Translations under genes and position numbers: made by a program | Assembly: GCF_045348435.1 (NCBI RefSeq) | Contig: NZ_CP157484.1 | Coordinates: forward strand, 3,348,001-3,412,000 | Source of the DNA: Alsobacter sp045348435 | GTDB lineage: Bacteria > Pseudomonadota > Alphaproteobacteria > Rhizobiales > Beijerinckiaceae | Direction of reading: 5' to 3' | Length of the DNA: 64,000 nt | Notes under the pieces: generated by a model | The model's database searches: none | Told to the model about the DNA's origin: nothing | The model's input: the letters and a program-made list of their open reading frames with translations, nothing else | Shown here: positions 1-10,104 of the stretch, in pieces | Numbering within the stretch: the first letter of the stretch is position 1 | How the letters are laid out: each line of letters begins with the position of its first letter

Positions 1-279
1 GTCGGCGAGGCCGGGGTTCGCCTGGCGGACGATCTCGGAAGTGGCGACCTGCGCGTGCTTGGTCGTCGCCCCGATGACGAGGGAGCGGCCCCTGAGCTCG
101 ATGCCCGACAGGCCCTCGACCTTGCCGAGGTCGATCAGCGCCGAGGGCGCCGCCAGGCGCTGCTTCATCGTCGGCAGCAGGGTCTGGCCGCCGGCCAGGA
201 TCTTGCCGTCCTCGTTCTTGGCGAGCAGCGAGGCGGCCTGCCGAACGGTCTTGGGCTGGTGGTAGGAGAAGGCGTACAT
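1..279 (-). CDS. FAD-binding (medium) subunit of a CO/xanthine dehydrogenase family molybdenum hydroxylase, partial
   Basis: Only the first 93 codons lie in the window; the gene runs off the left edge. The visible N-terminus has the two FAD contacts of the CoxM/XdhB family: AGGQTLLP at residues 29-36 and IGATTKHAQV at about 69-78. In the family this subunit carries FAD and passes electrons from the [2Fe-2S] small subunit to the final acceptor. It starts at the ATG at 279, about 130 bases downstream of the large subunit on the same strand, so the order is small, large, medium. The family is clear. The substrate is not, because the large subunit is form II. Confidence 0.88.
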   Translation of the reverse strand, partial: MYAFSYHQPKTVRQAASLLAKNEDGKILAGGQTLLPTMKQRLAAPSALIDLGKVEGLSGIELRGRSLVIGATTKHAQVATSEIVRQANPGLAD

Positions 280-315
280 GGGATGTCCTCGCTGGGAGGT
301 TGTCGTTGGTTCGTA

Positions 316-403
316 AGGTCGTGAGATCGTGAGATGGGAGGCGGAGGCCGGAGCGGGTCGAGGCGAACCCCGACCTCACGACCTCACGACCTCACGACCT
401 CAC
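316..403. repeat. Octamer tandem repeat with inverted partner in the large/medium subunit gap
   Basis: Four exact tandem copies of GACCTCAC occupy 372-403. An inverted, slightly diverged partner (GTGAGATC then GTGAGAT) lies at 321-335, so the transcript can fold into a long hairpin. It fills most of the non-coding space between two genes of one operon and could slow RNA decay or set subunit ratios. That role is inferred. Confidence 0.7.
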
Positions 404-411
404 CGCTCACC

Positions 412-2775
<2,364 letters not shown>

Positions 2776-2854
2776 GGTGTTCCTCCTCGGGAGGCGCCGG
2801 CCGCTTCTGGTTCGGGTCAGGCCCGGGCGGCTACGGCGCGCAAATGGTATGGAG

Positions 2855-2956
2855 CGAATAGCGAGTGGCGAGTGGCGAGTGGCCGATGGGAAAGGCGGAG
2901 AGGCGGGGACAGGGCGTCCCTACTCGCCATTCGCCATTCGCGACTCGCTTCTCCCC

Positions 2957-2962
<6 letters not shown>
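2855..2962. repeat. Long imperfect hairpin built from heptamer tandem repeats
   Basis: The left arm (about 2856-2880) is a tandem of the heptamer GCGAGTG. The right arm (about 2921-2950) is its inverted, diverged counterpart built on CGCCATT units. The structure sits between the Fe-S and Mo subunit genes and reaches the last codons of the upstream gene. The sequence differs from the octamer repeat in the next gap, but the architecture is the same. Confidence 0.65.
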
Positions 2963-3451
<489 letters not shown>

Positions 3452-3814
3452 GCCTTCCTCCACTGATGCGTCGCAGCGCGGTCCTGTCCGGAGAGGATGC
3501 GACGACTGTTCTTGGCCGCTTCGACGCGGCGAAAACCGAGATGTCCCAGGTCGGATCACCCAGGTTGATCACTGTCCAACTTCGAAGGATTCCAGTTTGG
3601 TACGCCCGGAAAACCCGGTCAAGCAACTTAAAGGATGAGAAAGCACCCCGAATCTGCGGCGTTTCGCGCGAATTTCGGACAGCTGCGGATTTAGGTTGCA
3701 AGACGCGCGGCAGGTCGCCCGCTCAGGTTGCGGCCGGGCTCCCCTCCGCACGCGCGCCGCCAAGGTTTCGGCGACGGCGCGCCAAGCTGAAGCGGCCTTG
3801 CGCGCAGGACGTCG
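3452..3814. other. Intergenic region upstream of the Fe-S subunit gene
   Basis: These 363 bases separate the CoxG-like gene from the small subunit gene. I see no credible gene. The stretch around 3600-3700 is poorer in GC than its surroundings and could hold a promoter for the three structural genes on the minus strand, but no -35/-10 pair stands out. Longer frames read through it in both directions without family features. Confidence 0.5.
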
Positions 3815-4276
3815 TCAGGCCGCCTGCTGCGGCTCGACCGCCTTGGCGAAGTTGGCGAAGAACTCGTCCGCCATCTTCTTGGCGACGCCATTGATGAGCC
3901 GTCCGCCCAACTGGGCCAGCTTGCCGCCGATCTGGGCCTCCACATCGTAATTCAGCTTCGTTGCGCCGCCGTCGGCGTCTTCGAGCTTCACCACGGCTCC
4001 GCCCTTGGCGAATCCCGCCACGCCGCCCTCGCCCTCGCCGGTGATCCGGTAGCCGTTCGGCGGATCGATGTCGGACAGCGTGACTTTTCCCTTGAAGGTG
4101 GCGCTCACCGGCCCGACCTTGACCTTGGCGACGGCCGCGAAACCGTTGTCGCCCGTGGTCTCGAGGCTCTGGCACCCGGGAATGCAGGCGCGCAGGACGT
4201 CCGGATCGTTCAGCTTGGCCCACACCGTCGCCTTGTCGGCCGGCAGCACGAATTCGCCGGACATGGTCATCGCCAT
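3815..4276 (-). CDS. CoxG-like carbon monoxide dehydrogenase subunit G (SRPBCC fold)
   Basis: This 153-residue protein fits the CoxG family at its normal length. It has the FVLPADKATVWAKLNDPDVL opening, the AKVKVGPVSATFKGKV strand pair and an amphipathic C-terminal helix. CoxG proteins accompany molybdenum hydroxylases and are thought to help recruit or mature the enzyme at the membrane. They are not catalytic. The start at 4276 has GGGAGG at good spacing. It is the first gene of the minus-strand operon and is divergent from the aconitase X gene. The hydrophobic C-terminal anchor found on some homologs is absent here. Confidence 0.88.
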   Translation of the reverse strand: MAMTMSGEFVLPADKATVWAKLNDPDVLRACIPGCQSLETTGDNGFAAVAKVKVGPVSATFKGKVTLSDIDPPNGYRITGEGEGGVAGFAKGGAVVKLEDADGGATKLNYDVEAQIGGKLAQLGGRLINGVAKKMADEFFANFAKAVEPQQAA

Positions 4277-4423
4277 GGAGTTCCTCCCCCGTCAGAAAAG
4301 AGGGCGCCGAACTGCGTCCGGGACTTGCGCCCGGCGCGAGCGCCCCTGTTAAAGTCGCGCGGATCAGACCATGTCCCGGACGCCGCCGCAATCGGGCCGA
4401 ACGGACGCGAACGCAGGTGAGCC

Positions 4424-5689
4424 ATGCTCGCGCTAACGCCGGAAGAACGGGCCGCCGCCGCCGGCGAACACGGCCGGGGACACGCCATCGCGATGCGGAT
4501 CGTCGCGGAGGCGGCCCGCCTGATGGGCGCGCCGCGGCTCATCCCGGTCGCCTCCGCCCATATCGACGGGGCGCTCTATCACGGCGACTCGGGCACGCTC
4601 TTCGCCGAGGCCCTCGTCGCCGGCGAAGCGAAGACCGCCGTGAAGGCGACCCTCAATGTCGGCGCGCTGGATCTCGTCGGCTGCTCGCGGGTGCGCCTGC
4701 CGCCCCATGAGCGCGAGATGGCCCGTCGCATGATGCGCGCCTATGAGGCGATGGGCTGCGCCCCCACCTGGACATGCGCCCCCTACCAGGCGGGTCACAG
4801 GCCGGCCCTGGGCAGCGACGTGGCCTGGGGCGAGTCCAACGCCGTGGTGTTCTGCAACTCGGTGCTCGGCGCCCGCACCAACCGCTATGGCGACTTCCTC
4901 GACATCGCCTGCGCGATCACCGGCCGCGCGCCCGACTATGGCCTGCACCGCGCGGAGAACCGCCGCGCCACGGTGGTGATCGACGCGTCAGGCCTGTCGG
5001 CCGCCCTGCGCGCGTCCGACGTGTTCTGGCCCGTCTTCGGGACGTGGTATGGCCTGACGCTGGGCTCGGCCATCGGCGTCGTCGCGGGACTGGAGGGCTT
5101 CTCCAGCGAGGACCGGCTGAAGGCGCTGGGCGCCGCCGCGGCGTCGTCCGGCGGGGTCGGGCTGTTTCACATCGCCGGCGTCACCCCGGAGGCGCCCACC
5201 GTCGGGGCGGCGTGCGGCGGGGCGGAGGCCGCCCACTTGGCCGAGCGCGTCAGCGTGACGCCGGACATGATGCTGGCCGCCCAGGCGCGCCTGTCGACGG
5301 CCGGCCCCGGCGACGTCGTGGACGCCGTCGCCATCGGCAGCCCGCATCTCTCGCTCGACGAGGTGGAGGCGCTCGGCCTCTTCCTCGGAGGCCGGCGCAT
5401 GAGCGTGCCCTTCTACGCCTGCACCGGGCGCCACGTGATCAAGGCCATCGAGGCGAGCGGCCTTCGCTCGGCGCTGGAGTCCCGCGGCGTCACCTTCGTG
5501 GCCGACACCTGCGTGGTGGTCACCCCCATCCTGGAGCGCGCCGAGGGCGTGCTGATGACTAATTCGGGCAAGTTCGCCCATTACGCGCCAGGCAACACAG
5601 GCCTCGCCGTCCAATATGGCTCGCTGGCCGACTGCGTGGAGAGCGCGGTCGCCGGCCGCCTCGTTCGGGAGGACGTGCTGTGGAGCTGA
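4424..5689 (+). CDS. Aconitase X large (catalytic) subunit, probable cis-3-hydroxy-L-proline dehydratase
   Basis: This 421-residue protein belongs to the DUF521/AcnX catalytic family. It has the early LTPEER segment, Cys-rich stretches for the iron-sulfur centre (for example GCAPTWTCAPYQ near 107-118), GESNAVVFCNSVLGARTNRYGDF and the C-terminal motif TNSGKFAHYAPG. Bacterial members studied so far dehydrate cis-3-hydroxy-L-proline to pyrroline-2-carboxylate; archaeal relatives act on mevalonate 5-phosphate. Nearby epimerase, D-amino-acid dehydrogenase and DapA-family genes favour the hydroxyproline role. AGGTGAG precedes the ATG. The small subunit gene overlaps the 3' end by 10 bases, giving a two-gene rather than fused enzyme. 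Confidence 0.88.
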   Translation: MLALTPEERAAAAGEHGRGHAIAMRIVAEAARLMGAPRLIPVASAHIDGALYHGDSGTLFAEALVAGEAKTAVKATLNVGALDLVGCSRVRLPPHEREMARRMMRAYEAMGCAPTWTCAPYQAGHRPALGSDVAWGESNAVVFCNSVLGARTNRYGDFLDIACAITGRAPDYGLHRAENRRATVVIDASGLSAALRASDVFWPVFGTWYGLTLGSAIGVVAGLEGFSSEDRLKALGAAAASSGGVGLFHIAGVTPEAPTVGAACGGAEAAHLAERVSVTPDMMLAAQARLSTAGPGDVVDAVAIGSPHLSLDEVEALGLFLGGRRMSVPFYACTGRHVIKAIEASGLRSALESRGVTFVADTCVVVTPILERAEGVLMTNSGKFAHYAPGNTGLAVQYGSLADCVESAVAGRLVREDVLWS

Positions 5690-6102
5690 GTTGCGACGTG
5701 CTGCTGCCGGGCGACCAGGACCGCGACGCCGAGGGCGTCGTCCTGGCCCTTTCGGCCCCGATCAGCTTTTGGGGCGGCGTCGACCCGAAGACCGGCGACA
5801 TCATCGACGCCCGCCATCCGCAGCGCGGCGAATGCGTTGCCGGCCGCGTGCTGGCGCTGCCCGGCACCATCGGCTCGTCCTCCGCCTCCGCGGTGCTGCT
5901 GGAACTGGTGCACGCCGGCAAGGCCCCGGCCGCCATTCTGATGACGGAGCCGGACGCGATCCTGCTGCTCGGCCTCGTGGTGGCGCGGGAGATGGGCTGG
6001 GCCACCCCGCCCGCGCTCCGCGTCGGCGCGCAGGACCAGCGCCGCATCGCCGACCGGCGGGTCGTGGTGGACCGGCAGGGCCGCCTCTCGCTGGCCGGGT
6101 GA
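5680..6102 (+). CDS. Aconitase X small (swivel) subunit, DUF126 family
   Basis: The 140-residue product shows the hallmark DUF126 segments: PKTGDIIDARHPQRGE near residues 38-53 and LALPGTIGSSSASAVLLE near 60-77. The serine run contributes to the active site in this family. It pairs with the large subunit just upstream. It starts with GTG at 5680, ten bases before the large subunit stop, behind a strong GGGAGG, so the two are translationally coupled and probably made in equal amounts. It ends three bases before the convergent flavin reductase gene. Confidence 0.88.
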   Translation: MELSCDVLLPGDQDRDAEGVVLALSAPISFWGGVDPKTGDIIDARHPQRGECVAGRVLALPGTIGSSSASAVLLELVHAGKAPAAILMTEPDAILLLGLVVAREMGWATPPALRVGAQDQRRIADRRVVVDRQGRLSLAG

Positions 6103-6105
6103 GGC

Positions 6106-6669
6106 TCAGCCGCCGGTGACGGACCGGTAGGCGCGATCGAGATAGACGAGGCTCTCGCCGGCGGTCCCGATCCGGACCGCCTCGACCTCGCCGACCAGCA
6201 CATGGTGGGTGGCGATATCGCGCACCTCCACCAGCCGGCAATCGAAGCTCGCCAGAGCGCCGTCGAGAAGCGGCGCGCCGGTCGCCAACGTCGTCCACAC
6301 GCCGTGGCTGAAGCGCGCCTCGCCATGCAGGCCCGAGCGCCCGGCGAAGTCCTCGGCGAGCCCGGCCTGGTCGGCCGCCAGGGTGTTGACGCAGAACACG
6401 CCGTTGGCGACGAGGCGCGCCGCGGACGCGCTGGCGCGGTTGAGGCAGACGAGGAGCGTCGGCGGGGCGTCGGAGATCGAGGTCACCGCCGTGGCGGTGA
6501 AGCCGGTCCGGCCCGCCGGCCCGTCGGTGGCGATCACGTGCACAGCCGAGGCGATGCGGGCCATGCCGTCGCGATAGGCCTGCGAGCGCGCCGCGCCCGC
6601 GGCCTCTCGGGCGTTCACGGCTGGGGCGGCCATCTCGCCAGGCGACGGGGGACGCAAGGGTCGGGTCAT
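6106..6669 (-). CDS. Flavin reductase-like (NAD(P)H:FMN oxidoreductase) domain protein
   Basis: The 187-residue protein matches the HpaC/RutF-type flavin reductase fold, which supplies reduced FMN/FAD to a partner monooxygenase or acts as an FMN-binding oxidoreductase. Visible segments are FTATAVTSISDAPPTLLVCLN (split over strands 2-3), a FCVNTLA strand near residue 95 and DGALASFDCRLVEV. The start at 6669 is favoured because a promoter at 6694-6722 overlaps the longer TTG-started frame. An ATG at 6633 is also possible. No flavin-dependent monooxygenase gene is present nearby, so its partner is unknown. Confidence 0.82.
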   Translation of the reverse strand: MTRPLRPPSPGEMAAPAVNAREAAGAARSQAYRDGMARIASAVHVIATDGPAGRTGFTATAVTSISDAPPTLLVCLNRASASAARLVANGVFCVNTLAADQAGLAEDFAGRSGLHGEARFSHGVWTTLATGAPLLDGALASFDCRLVEVRDIATHHVLVGEVEAVRIGTAGESLVYLDRAYRSVTGG

Positions 6670-6693
6670 TCGGCGAGCGCTCCGCAAGGTCCC

Positions 6694-6722
6694 AAGATAG
6701 GGTTCTGAGTCAGTCAAGGCAA
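6694..6722 (-). promoter_or_regulatory. Probable sigma-70 promoter of the flavin reductase gene
   Basis: On the minus strand TTGCCT (6717-6722) and TATCTT (6694-6699) are separated by exactly 17 bases, each matching 4 of 6 consensus positions. Transcription would begin near 6687, just upstream of the chosen ATG. Confidence 0.45.
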
Positions 6723-6795
6723 TGCACGCGCCAGTTGCAAAGCCGCCGGAAGGCCGCTCATCGTCCCAGAATGGCGCGAAGCCGGCCGCCGGGCG

Positions 6796-7524
6796 TCAGA
6801 GATCGGCCAGCGCCTGTTTCAACCCGTCCCGCACATGGGCGATGAGCGTGTCGGAGGCGCGCGCGGCGGCGTCGGCGTCCCCCGCCCCGATCGCGGCGGC
6901 GACGGCGGCGTGCTGGCGGGACGAGGCCACGAGGTCCCGTTCGCGCCGGAAATAGAACCAGCCCCGTCGCGCCATGGATTGCAGGGGCGCCAGCGCCCGC
7001 ACGGCGAAGGGGTTGCCGGACGCCTCGCCCACGAGATGGTCGAAGCGCTGGTCGTGGCGCATGTAGTCGGCGGGATCGCCGCGTTCGGCCGCCGCCAGCA
7101 TCGCGCCCGCCGCCTCCACCAGGGCGTCGCGCTGTTGCGGGGTCGCCCGCCGGGCCGCCGCGGCGGCGATGACGCGCTCCAGCGCCGCGCGGGCGTCGAG
7201 CGCCAGCAGCACGTCGAGCGGGTTGATGGCCGCCACCGCCATGCCCTTGCGGGGGAAAACCGTCAGCAATCCGTCCGCGACGAGGCGCTGAACCGCCTCG
7301 CGCACCGGCGTGCGGCCGAGCCCGATGCGGGCCGCCAGGTCCTGCTCGGTCAAGCGCGCGCCGGGCGCCAGCGCCAGCCGGACGATCTGGTCCTCGATGA
7401 TGCGGTAGGCCCGGTCGGCGAGGGTCTCGGTCTCCGCTCCGGACAGGCAGGGACCTGCCGGAGCGGCGCCCCGCGCCTCCCAGACATCGCTCTCGACCCT
7501 GTCCGCTTGCGCTGCGTCCGACAC
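6796..7524 (-). CDS. GntR family transcriptional regulator, FadR/FCD subfamily
   Basis: The 242-residue regulator has an N-terminal winged helix (LADRAYRIIEDQIVRLALAP, then DLAARIGLGRTPVREAVQRL near residues 55-75) and a C-terminal all-helical FCD ligand domain with metal-binding-type Asp/His positions (DYMRHDQRFDHLV). Such proteins usually repress a neighbouring catabolic operon until its substrate binds. The GTG at 7524 is chosen over the much longer open frame because GGGGAAG precedes it and the protein then has normal length. It is divergent from the DapA-family gene, with only 81 bases between them, and is the likely regulator of the hydroxyproline island. Confidence 0.88.
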   Translation of the reverse strand: MSDAAQADRVESDVWEARGAAPAGPCLSGAETETLADRAYRIIEDQIVRLALAPGARLTEQDLAARIGLGRTPVREAVQRLVADGLLTVFPRKGMAVAAINPLDVLLALDARAALERVIAAAAARRATPQQRDALVEAAGAMLAAAERGDPADYMRHDQRFDHLVGEASGNPFAVRALAPLQSMARRGWFYFRRERDLVASSRQHAAVAAAIGAGDADAAARASDTLIAHVRDGLKQALADL

Positions 7525-7542
7525 CCGGCTTCCCCTGCCCGC

Positions 7543-7577
7543 TTGACCCCTCTGCGGTGATATATTACGCATATACG
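7543..7577. promoter_or_regulatory. Candidate GntR operator and divergent promoter region
   Basis: An AT-rich patch in the GC-rich 81-base divergent gap holds the inverted repeat TATAT-TACGC-ATATA (7561-7575), 18 bases after a TTGACC hexamer at 7543-7548. FCD-type GntR proteins commonly bind short AT-rich palindromes of this kind close to their own gene. The assignment is by position and symmetry only. Confidence 0.4.
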
Positions 7578-7605
7578 ACGTCAGCCGGCAACCCAGGAGA
7601 GCACC

Positions 7606-8535
7606 ATGTCCGAGAGCGCGAAGGTTTGGAAAGGCGTCTTCCCCGCCGTCACCACCAAGTTCACCGCGGACGACCGCCTCGACATCGCCGAGATGGAGCG
7701 CTCCTTCGCCCTGCAGCTCGACGCCGGCGTGCACGGGATCATCGTCTGCGGCTCGCTGGGCGAGGCCTCCACGCTGGAGCCGGATGAGAAGGTCGACGTT
7801 CTCAAGACCGCGATCCGGGTCGCCAAGGGCCGCGTCCCCGTGCTGCTGACGGTGGTGGAGGGCTCCACCCGGCGCGCCCAGGCTCTGGCCGAGGCGGGCG
7901 CGAAGGCCGGCGCCGAGGGCTTCATGATCCTGCCCGGCGTGCCCTACCGCTCCGACGCCCGCGAGACGATGGCCCACTACCGCTCCGTCGCGAAGGCCGG
8001 CGGCCTGCCGGTGATGATCTACAACAACCCCGTCAGCTACGGCGTCGACATCACGCCGGCCATGCTGGGCGAGCTCGCCGCCGATCCGCTCTTCGTCGCC
8101 GTCAAGGAATCCTCCGACGACGTCCGTCGCGTGACCCAGATCTTCAACGCTGTCGGCGATCGGTTCCAGATCTTCACCGGCGTCGACAACCTCGCGCTGG
8201 AGAGCCTCGCCGTTGGGGCCGTGGGCTGGGTCGCGGGCCTTGTCTGCGCCTTCCCGGCCGAGACGGTGGCGATCTACGAGCTGATGCGCCAGGGCCGCCT
8301 GGCCGAGGCGGTCGCGATCTACCGCTGGTTCCAGCCGCTGCTGGACCTCGACGTCTCCTCCAAGCTCGTCCAGAACATCAAGCTGGTCGAGCAGCTGGCG
8401 GCCGGCTCGAACGACCGCTGCCGCGCCCCGCGCATGTCGCTCGTCGGCGACGAGCGCGCACGGGTCGAGGCCATCGTCGCCAAGGCGCTGGCCAACCGCC
8501 CGAAGCTGCCGGCCGCCAAGCTCGCCGCGGAGTAA
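7606..8535 (+). CDS. DapA/NAL-family lyase, probable pyrroline-4-hydroxy-2-carboxylate deaminase
   Basis: This 309-residue TIM-barrel protein has the family's catalytic tyrosine in IYNNPVSYGVD (about residues 145-155) and the Schiff-base lysine in VAVKESSDD (about 165-173). The usual TTGE phosphate-site motif of true dihydrodipicolinate synthases reads GSLGEAST here, which argues against a lysine-biosynthesis role. Its position between the GntR regulator and a D-amino-acid dehydrogenase, with a hydroxyproline epimerase downstream, fits the deaminase that makes 2-oxoglutarate semialdehyde. AGGAG precedes the ATG. Exact substrate is inferred from context. Related sugar-acid lyases remain possible. 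Confidence 0.8.
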   Translation: MSESAKVWKGVFPAVTTKFTADDRLDIAEMERSFALQLDAGVHGIIVCGSLGEASTLEPDEKVDVLKTAIRVAKGRVPVLLTVVEGSTRRAQALAEAGAKAGAEGFMILPGVPYRSDARETMAHYRSVAKAGGLPVMIYNNPVSYGVDITPAMLGELAADPLFVAVKESSDDVRRVTQIFNAVGDRFQIFTGVDNLALESLAVGAVGWVAGLVCAFPAETVAIYELMRQGRLAEAVAIYRWFQPLLDLDVSSKLVQNIKLVEQLAAGSNDRCRAPRMSLVGDERARVEAIVAKALANRPKLPAAKLAAE

Positions 8536-8549
8536 CGGGCGAGGCGTAA

Positions 8550-8661
8550 CCCCTGATCCGGCCTCGCTGCGCTCGGCTGCCATCACCCCGCGCCGGGGAG
8601 AAGGGAACGCCCGGCGCCGCGGCCGCCATGGGCCCCCTCTCTCTGCGCCGGGGAGAGGGCA
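8550..8661. repeat. Interspersed palindromic repeat (CCGAGCG-type family)
   Basis: The segment 8550-8605 is a reverse-orientation relative of the elements at 39541 and 40269. It holds GGCCTCGCTGCGCTCGGC followed by a GCGCCGGGGAGAAG hairpin arm. A second fragment with CGCCGGGGAGAGG follows at about 8632-8661. It lies between two genes of the same direction. Confidence 0.65.
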
Positions 8662-8679
8662 AAACCATCGGGATCGTCC

Positions 8680-9912
8680 ATGAAGATCACCGTCATCGGA
8701 GCCGGGCTCGTGGGCCTCGCCAGCGCGCACGCGCTGGCGGCCGAGGGGCATCGCGTCACGGTGGTCGACCGCGAGGGACCGGCAGCGGGCGCCTCGCAGG
8801 GCAATGCGGGCTGGCTGGCGCACACCGACATCGACCCCATCGCGTCGCCCAAGATGCTGCGCCGGGCGCCGGGATTTCTCCTCGATCCGCTCGGGCCGCT
8901 CGCCATCCGGCCGAGCTACCTCCTCCCCCTCCTGCCCTGGCTGACGCGCCTCGTCTGGGCCTCGCGGCCCGAGAACCTCGCCCGCTCGGTCGAGTCGCTG
9001 GTGGAGCTGCAGCGGCTGGCCATGCCGGCCTGGACCAGGCTTTCGGGCGATCTTGGGCTGGAGGCGCTCATCCACCGCCGCGGCGGGCTGTTCGTATTCG
9101 ACGACGAAGGCGCCTTCGTGCGGGCCAAGGCGCATTTCCGCAAGCAGCGGGATCTCGGCATCGCCTGCCAGCTGCTGGACGCCGCCGAGGCGCGGCGCTT
9201 GGAGCCGGCGCTCTCCGACCGGATCGTGGCCGCCGCCTTCTTCCCGGACGCCGCCCATGTGAGCGACCCCCGCGAGGTCACGCAGGCGCTCTTCGACGCC
9301 GCCCTGCAGCGCGGCGTCGCGTTTCAAAGGGCCGACATCGTTTCCCTGGAGGCCGGCCCGCCGGCGCGCATGGCCACCCGGGCCGGGGACGCGCTGACCG
9401 CCGACAGGATCGTGCTGGCGGCCGGCGCCTGGTCGAAGCCCCTCGCCGCCTCCCTGGGCGACGCCGTGCCGCTCGACACCGAACGCGGCTACAATGTCAG
9501 CTTTCCCGGCGTCACGGGGCTCCTCGCCCGCCCGGTGTCCTTCGACGGCCAGGGGTTCGTGGCGACCCCGCTCGACAGCGGGCTTCGCATCGGCGGCGCT
9601 GTGGAGCTGGGCGGGCTGTCCCTGCCGCCCAACCACGCCCGCACCCGGGCGCTGCACGCCAAGGCCACGCGCTTCCTGCGCGACGTCCCGCCCTTCGAGA
9701 GCGGCTCCGTCTGGATGGGATTCAGGCCCTCGATCCCGGATTCGCTGCCCGTCATCGGCCGGGCGCGCGCCACCGCGGACGTGATCTACGCCTTCGGTCA
9801 CGGTCACTACGGCCTGACCCAGTCGGCCGCCACCGGCGCCCTCGTGGCCGACCTCGTCGCCGGCCGCACCCCCCAGATCGACCTTGCGCGCTTCAGCCCG
9901 CAGCGGTTTTGA
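8680..9912 (+). CDS. FAD-dependent D-amino-acid dehydrogenase, probable D-hydroxyproline dehydrogenase
   Basis: This 410-residue DAO-family flavoprotein has the N-terminal dinucleotide fold (VIGAGLVGLASAHALAAEG, residues 5-23), the GASQGNAGWL segment that follows the second strand in DadA-like enzymes, a mid-protein LAAGAWSK motif and the C-terminal FGHGHYGLTQSAATG. Enzymes of this type oxidise D-amino acids to imino acids and pass electrons to the respiratory chain. Placed between the DapA-family deaminase and the epimerase, it most likely oxidises cis-4-hydroxy-D-proline. A second, less similar DadA-like gene lies at 20951-22192. General function is secure. The substrate is inferred. Confidence 0.85.
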   Translation: MKITVIGAGLVGLASAHALAAEGHRVTVVDREGPAAGASQGNAGWLAHTDIDPIASPKMLRRAPGFLLDPLGPLAIRPSYLLPLLPWLTRLVWASRPENLARSVESLVELQRLAMPAWTRLSGDLGLEALIHRRGGLFVFDDEGAFVRAKAHFRKQRDLGIACQLLDAAEARRLEPALSDRIVAAAFFPDAAHVSDPREVTQALFDAALQRGVAFQRADIVSLEAGPPARMATRAGDALTADRIVLAAGAWSKPLAASLGDAVPLDTERGYNVSFPGVTGLLARPVSFDGQGFVATPLDSGLRIGGAVELGGLSLPPNHARTRALHAKATRFLRDVPPFESGSVWMGFRPSIPDSLPVIGRARATADVIYAFGHGHYGLTQSAATGALVADLVAGRTPQIDLARFSPQRF

Positions 9913-9985
9913 TGGGACCTGAAGCAAAGCCCTGACGCAGCACGATGCTCTTCGCCTGAAAACCGGGGGGGGCGCTCATCGAAGT

Positions 9986-10036
9986 CCCCTCATCCTGAGG
10001 AGCCCTGCCCAGCAGGGCGTCTCGACGGATGAGGGG
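9986..10036. repeat. Palindromic intergenic repeat
   Basis: The arms CCCCTCATCC (9986-9995) and GGATGAGGGG (10027-10036) are perfectly complementary, with an inner CCCTGC/GCAGGG stem. This is the GAGGAGC...GCGTCTCGA palindrome widespread in Hyphomicrobiales genomes. It lies in the 192-base gap between the dehydrogenase and the epimerase. Confidence 0.75.
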
Positions 10037-10104
10037 GTTGTTGGACGCCTCCGATCATCGCACCTTCAAGTTGAATCAGAACTCCACCACTCGGAACCAA
10101 CCTC

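Noticed and set aside
6669..6717. Longer flavin reductase starting at a TTG at 6717
   Set aside because: The TTG lies within a good promoter, so it would be upstream of the transcription start.
6796..9927. 1043-residue minus-strand open frame
   Set aside because: Only its last 242 residues are a real GntR regulator; the rest is antisense to the DapA-family and dehydrogenase genes.
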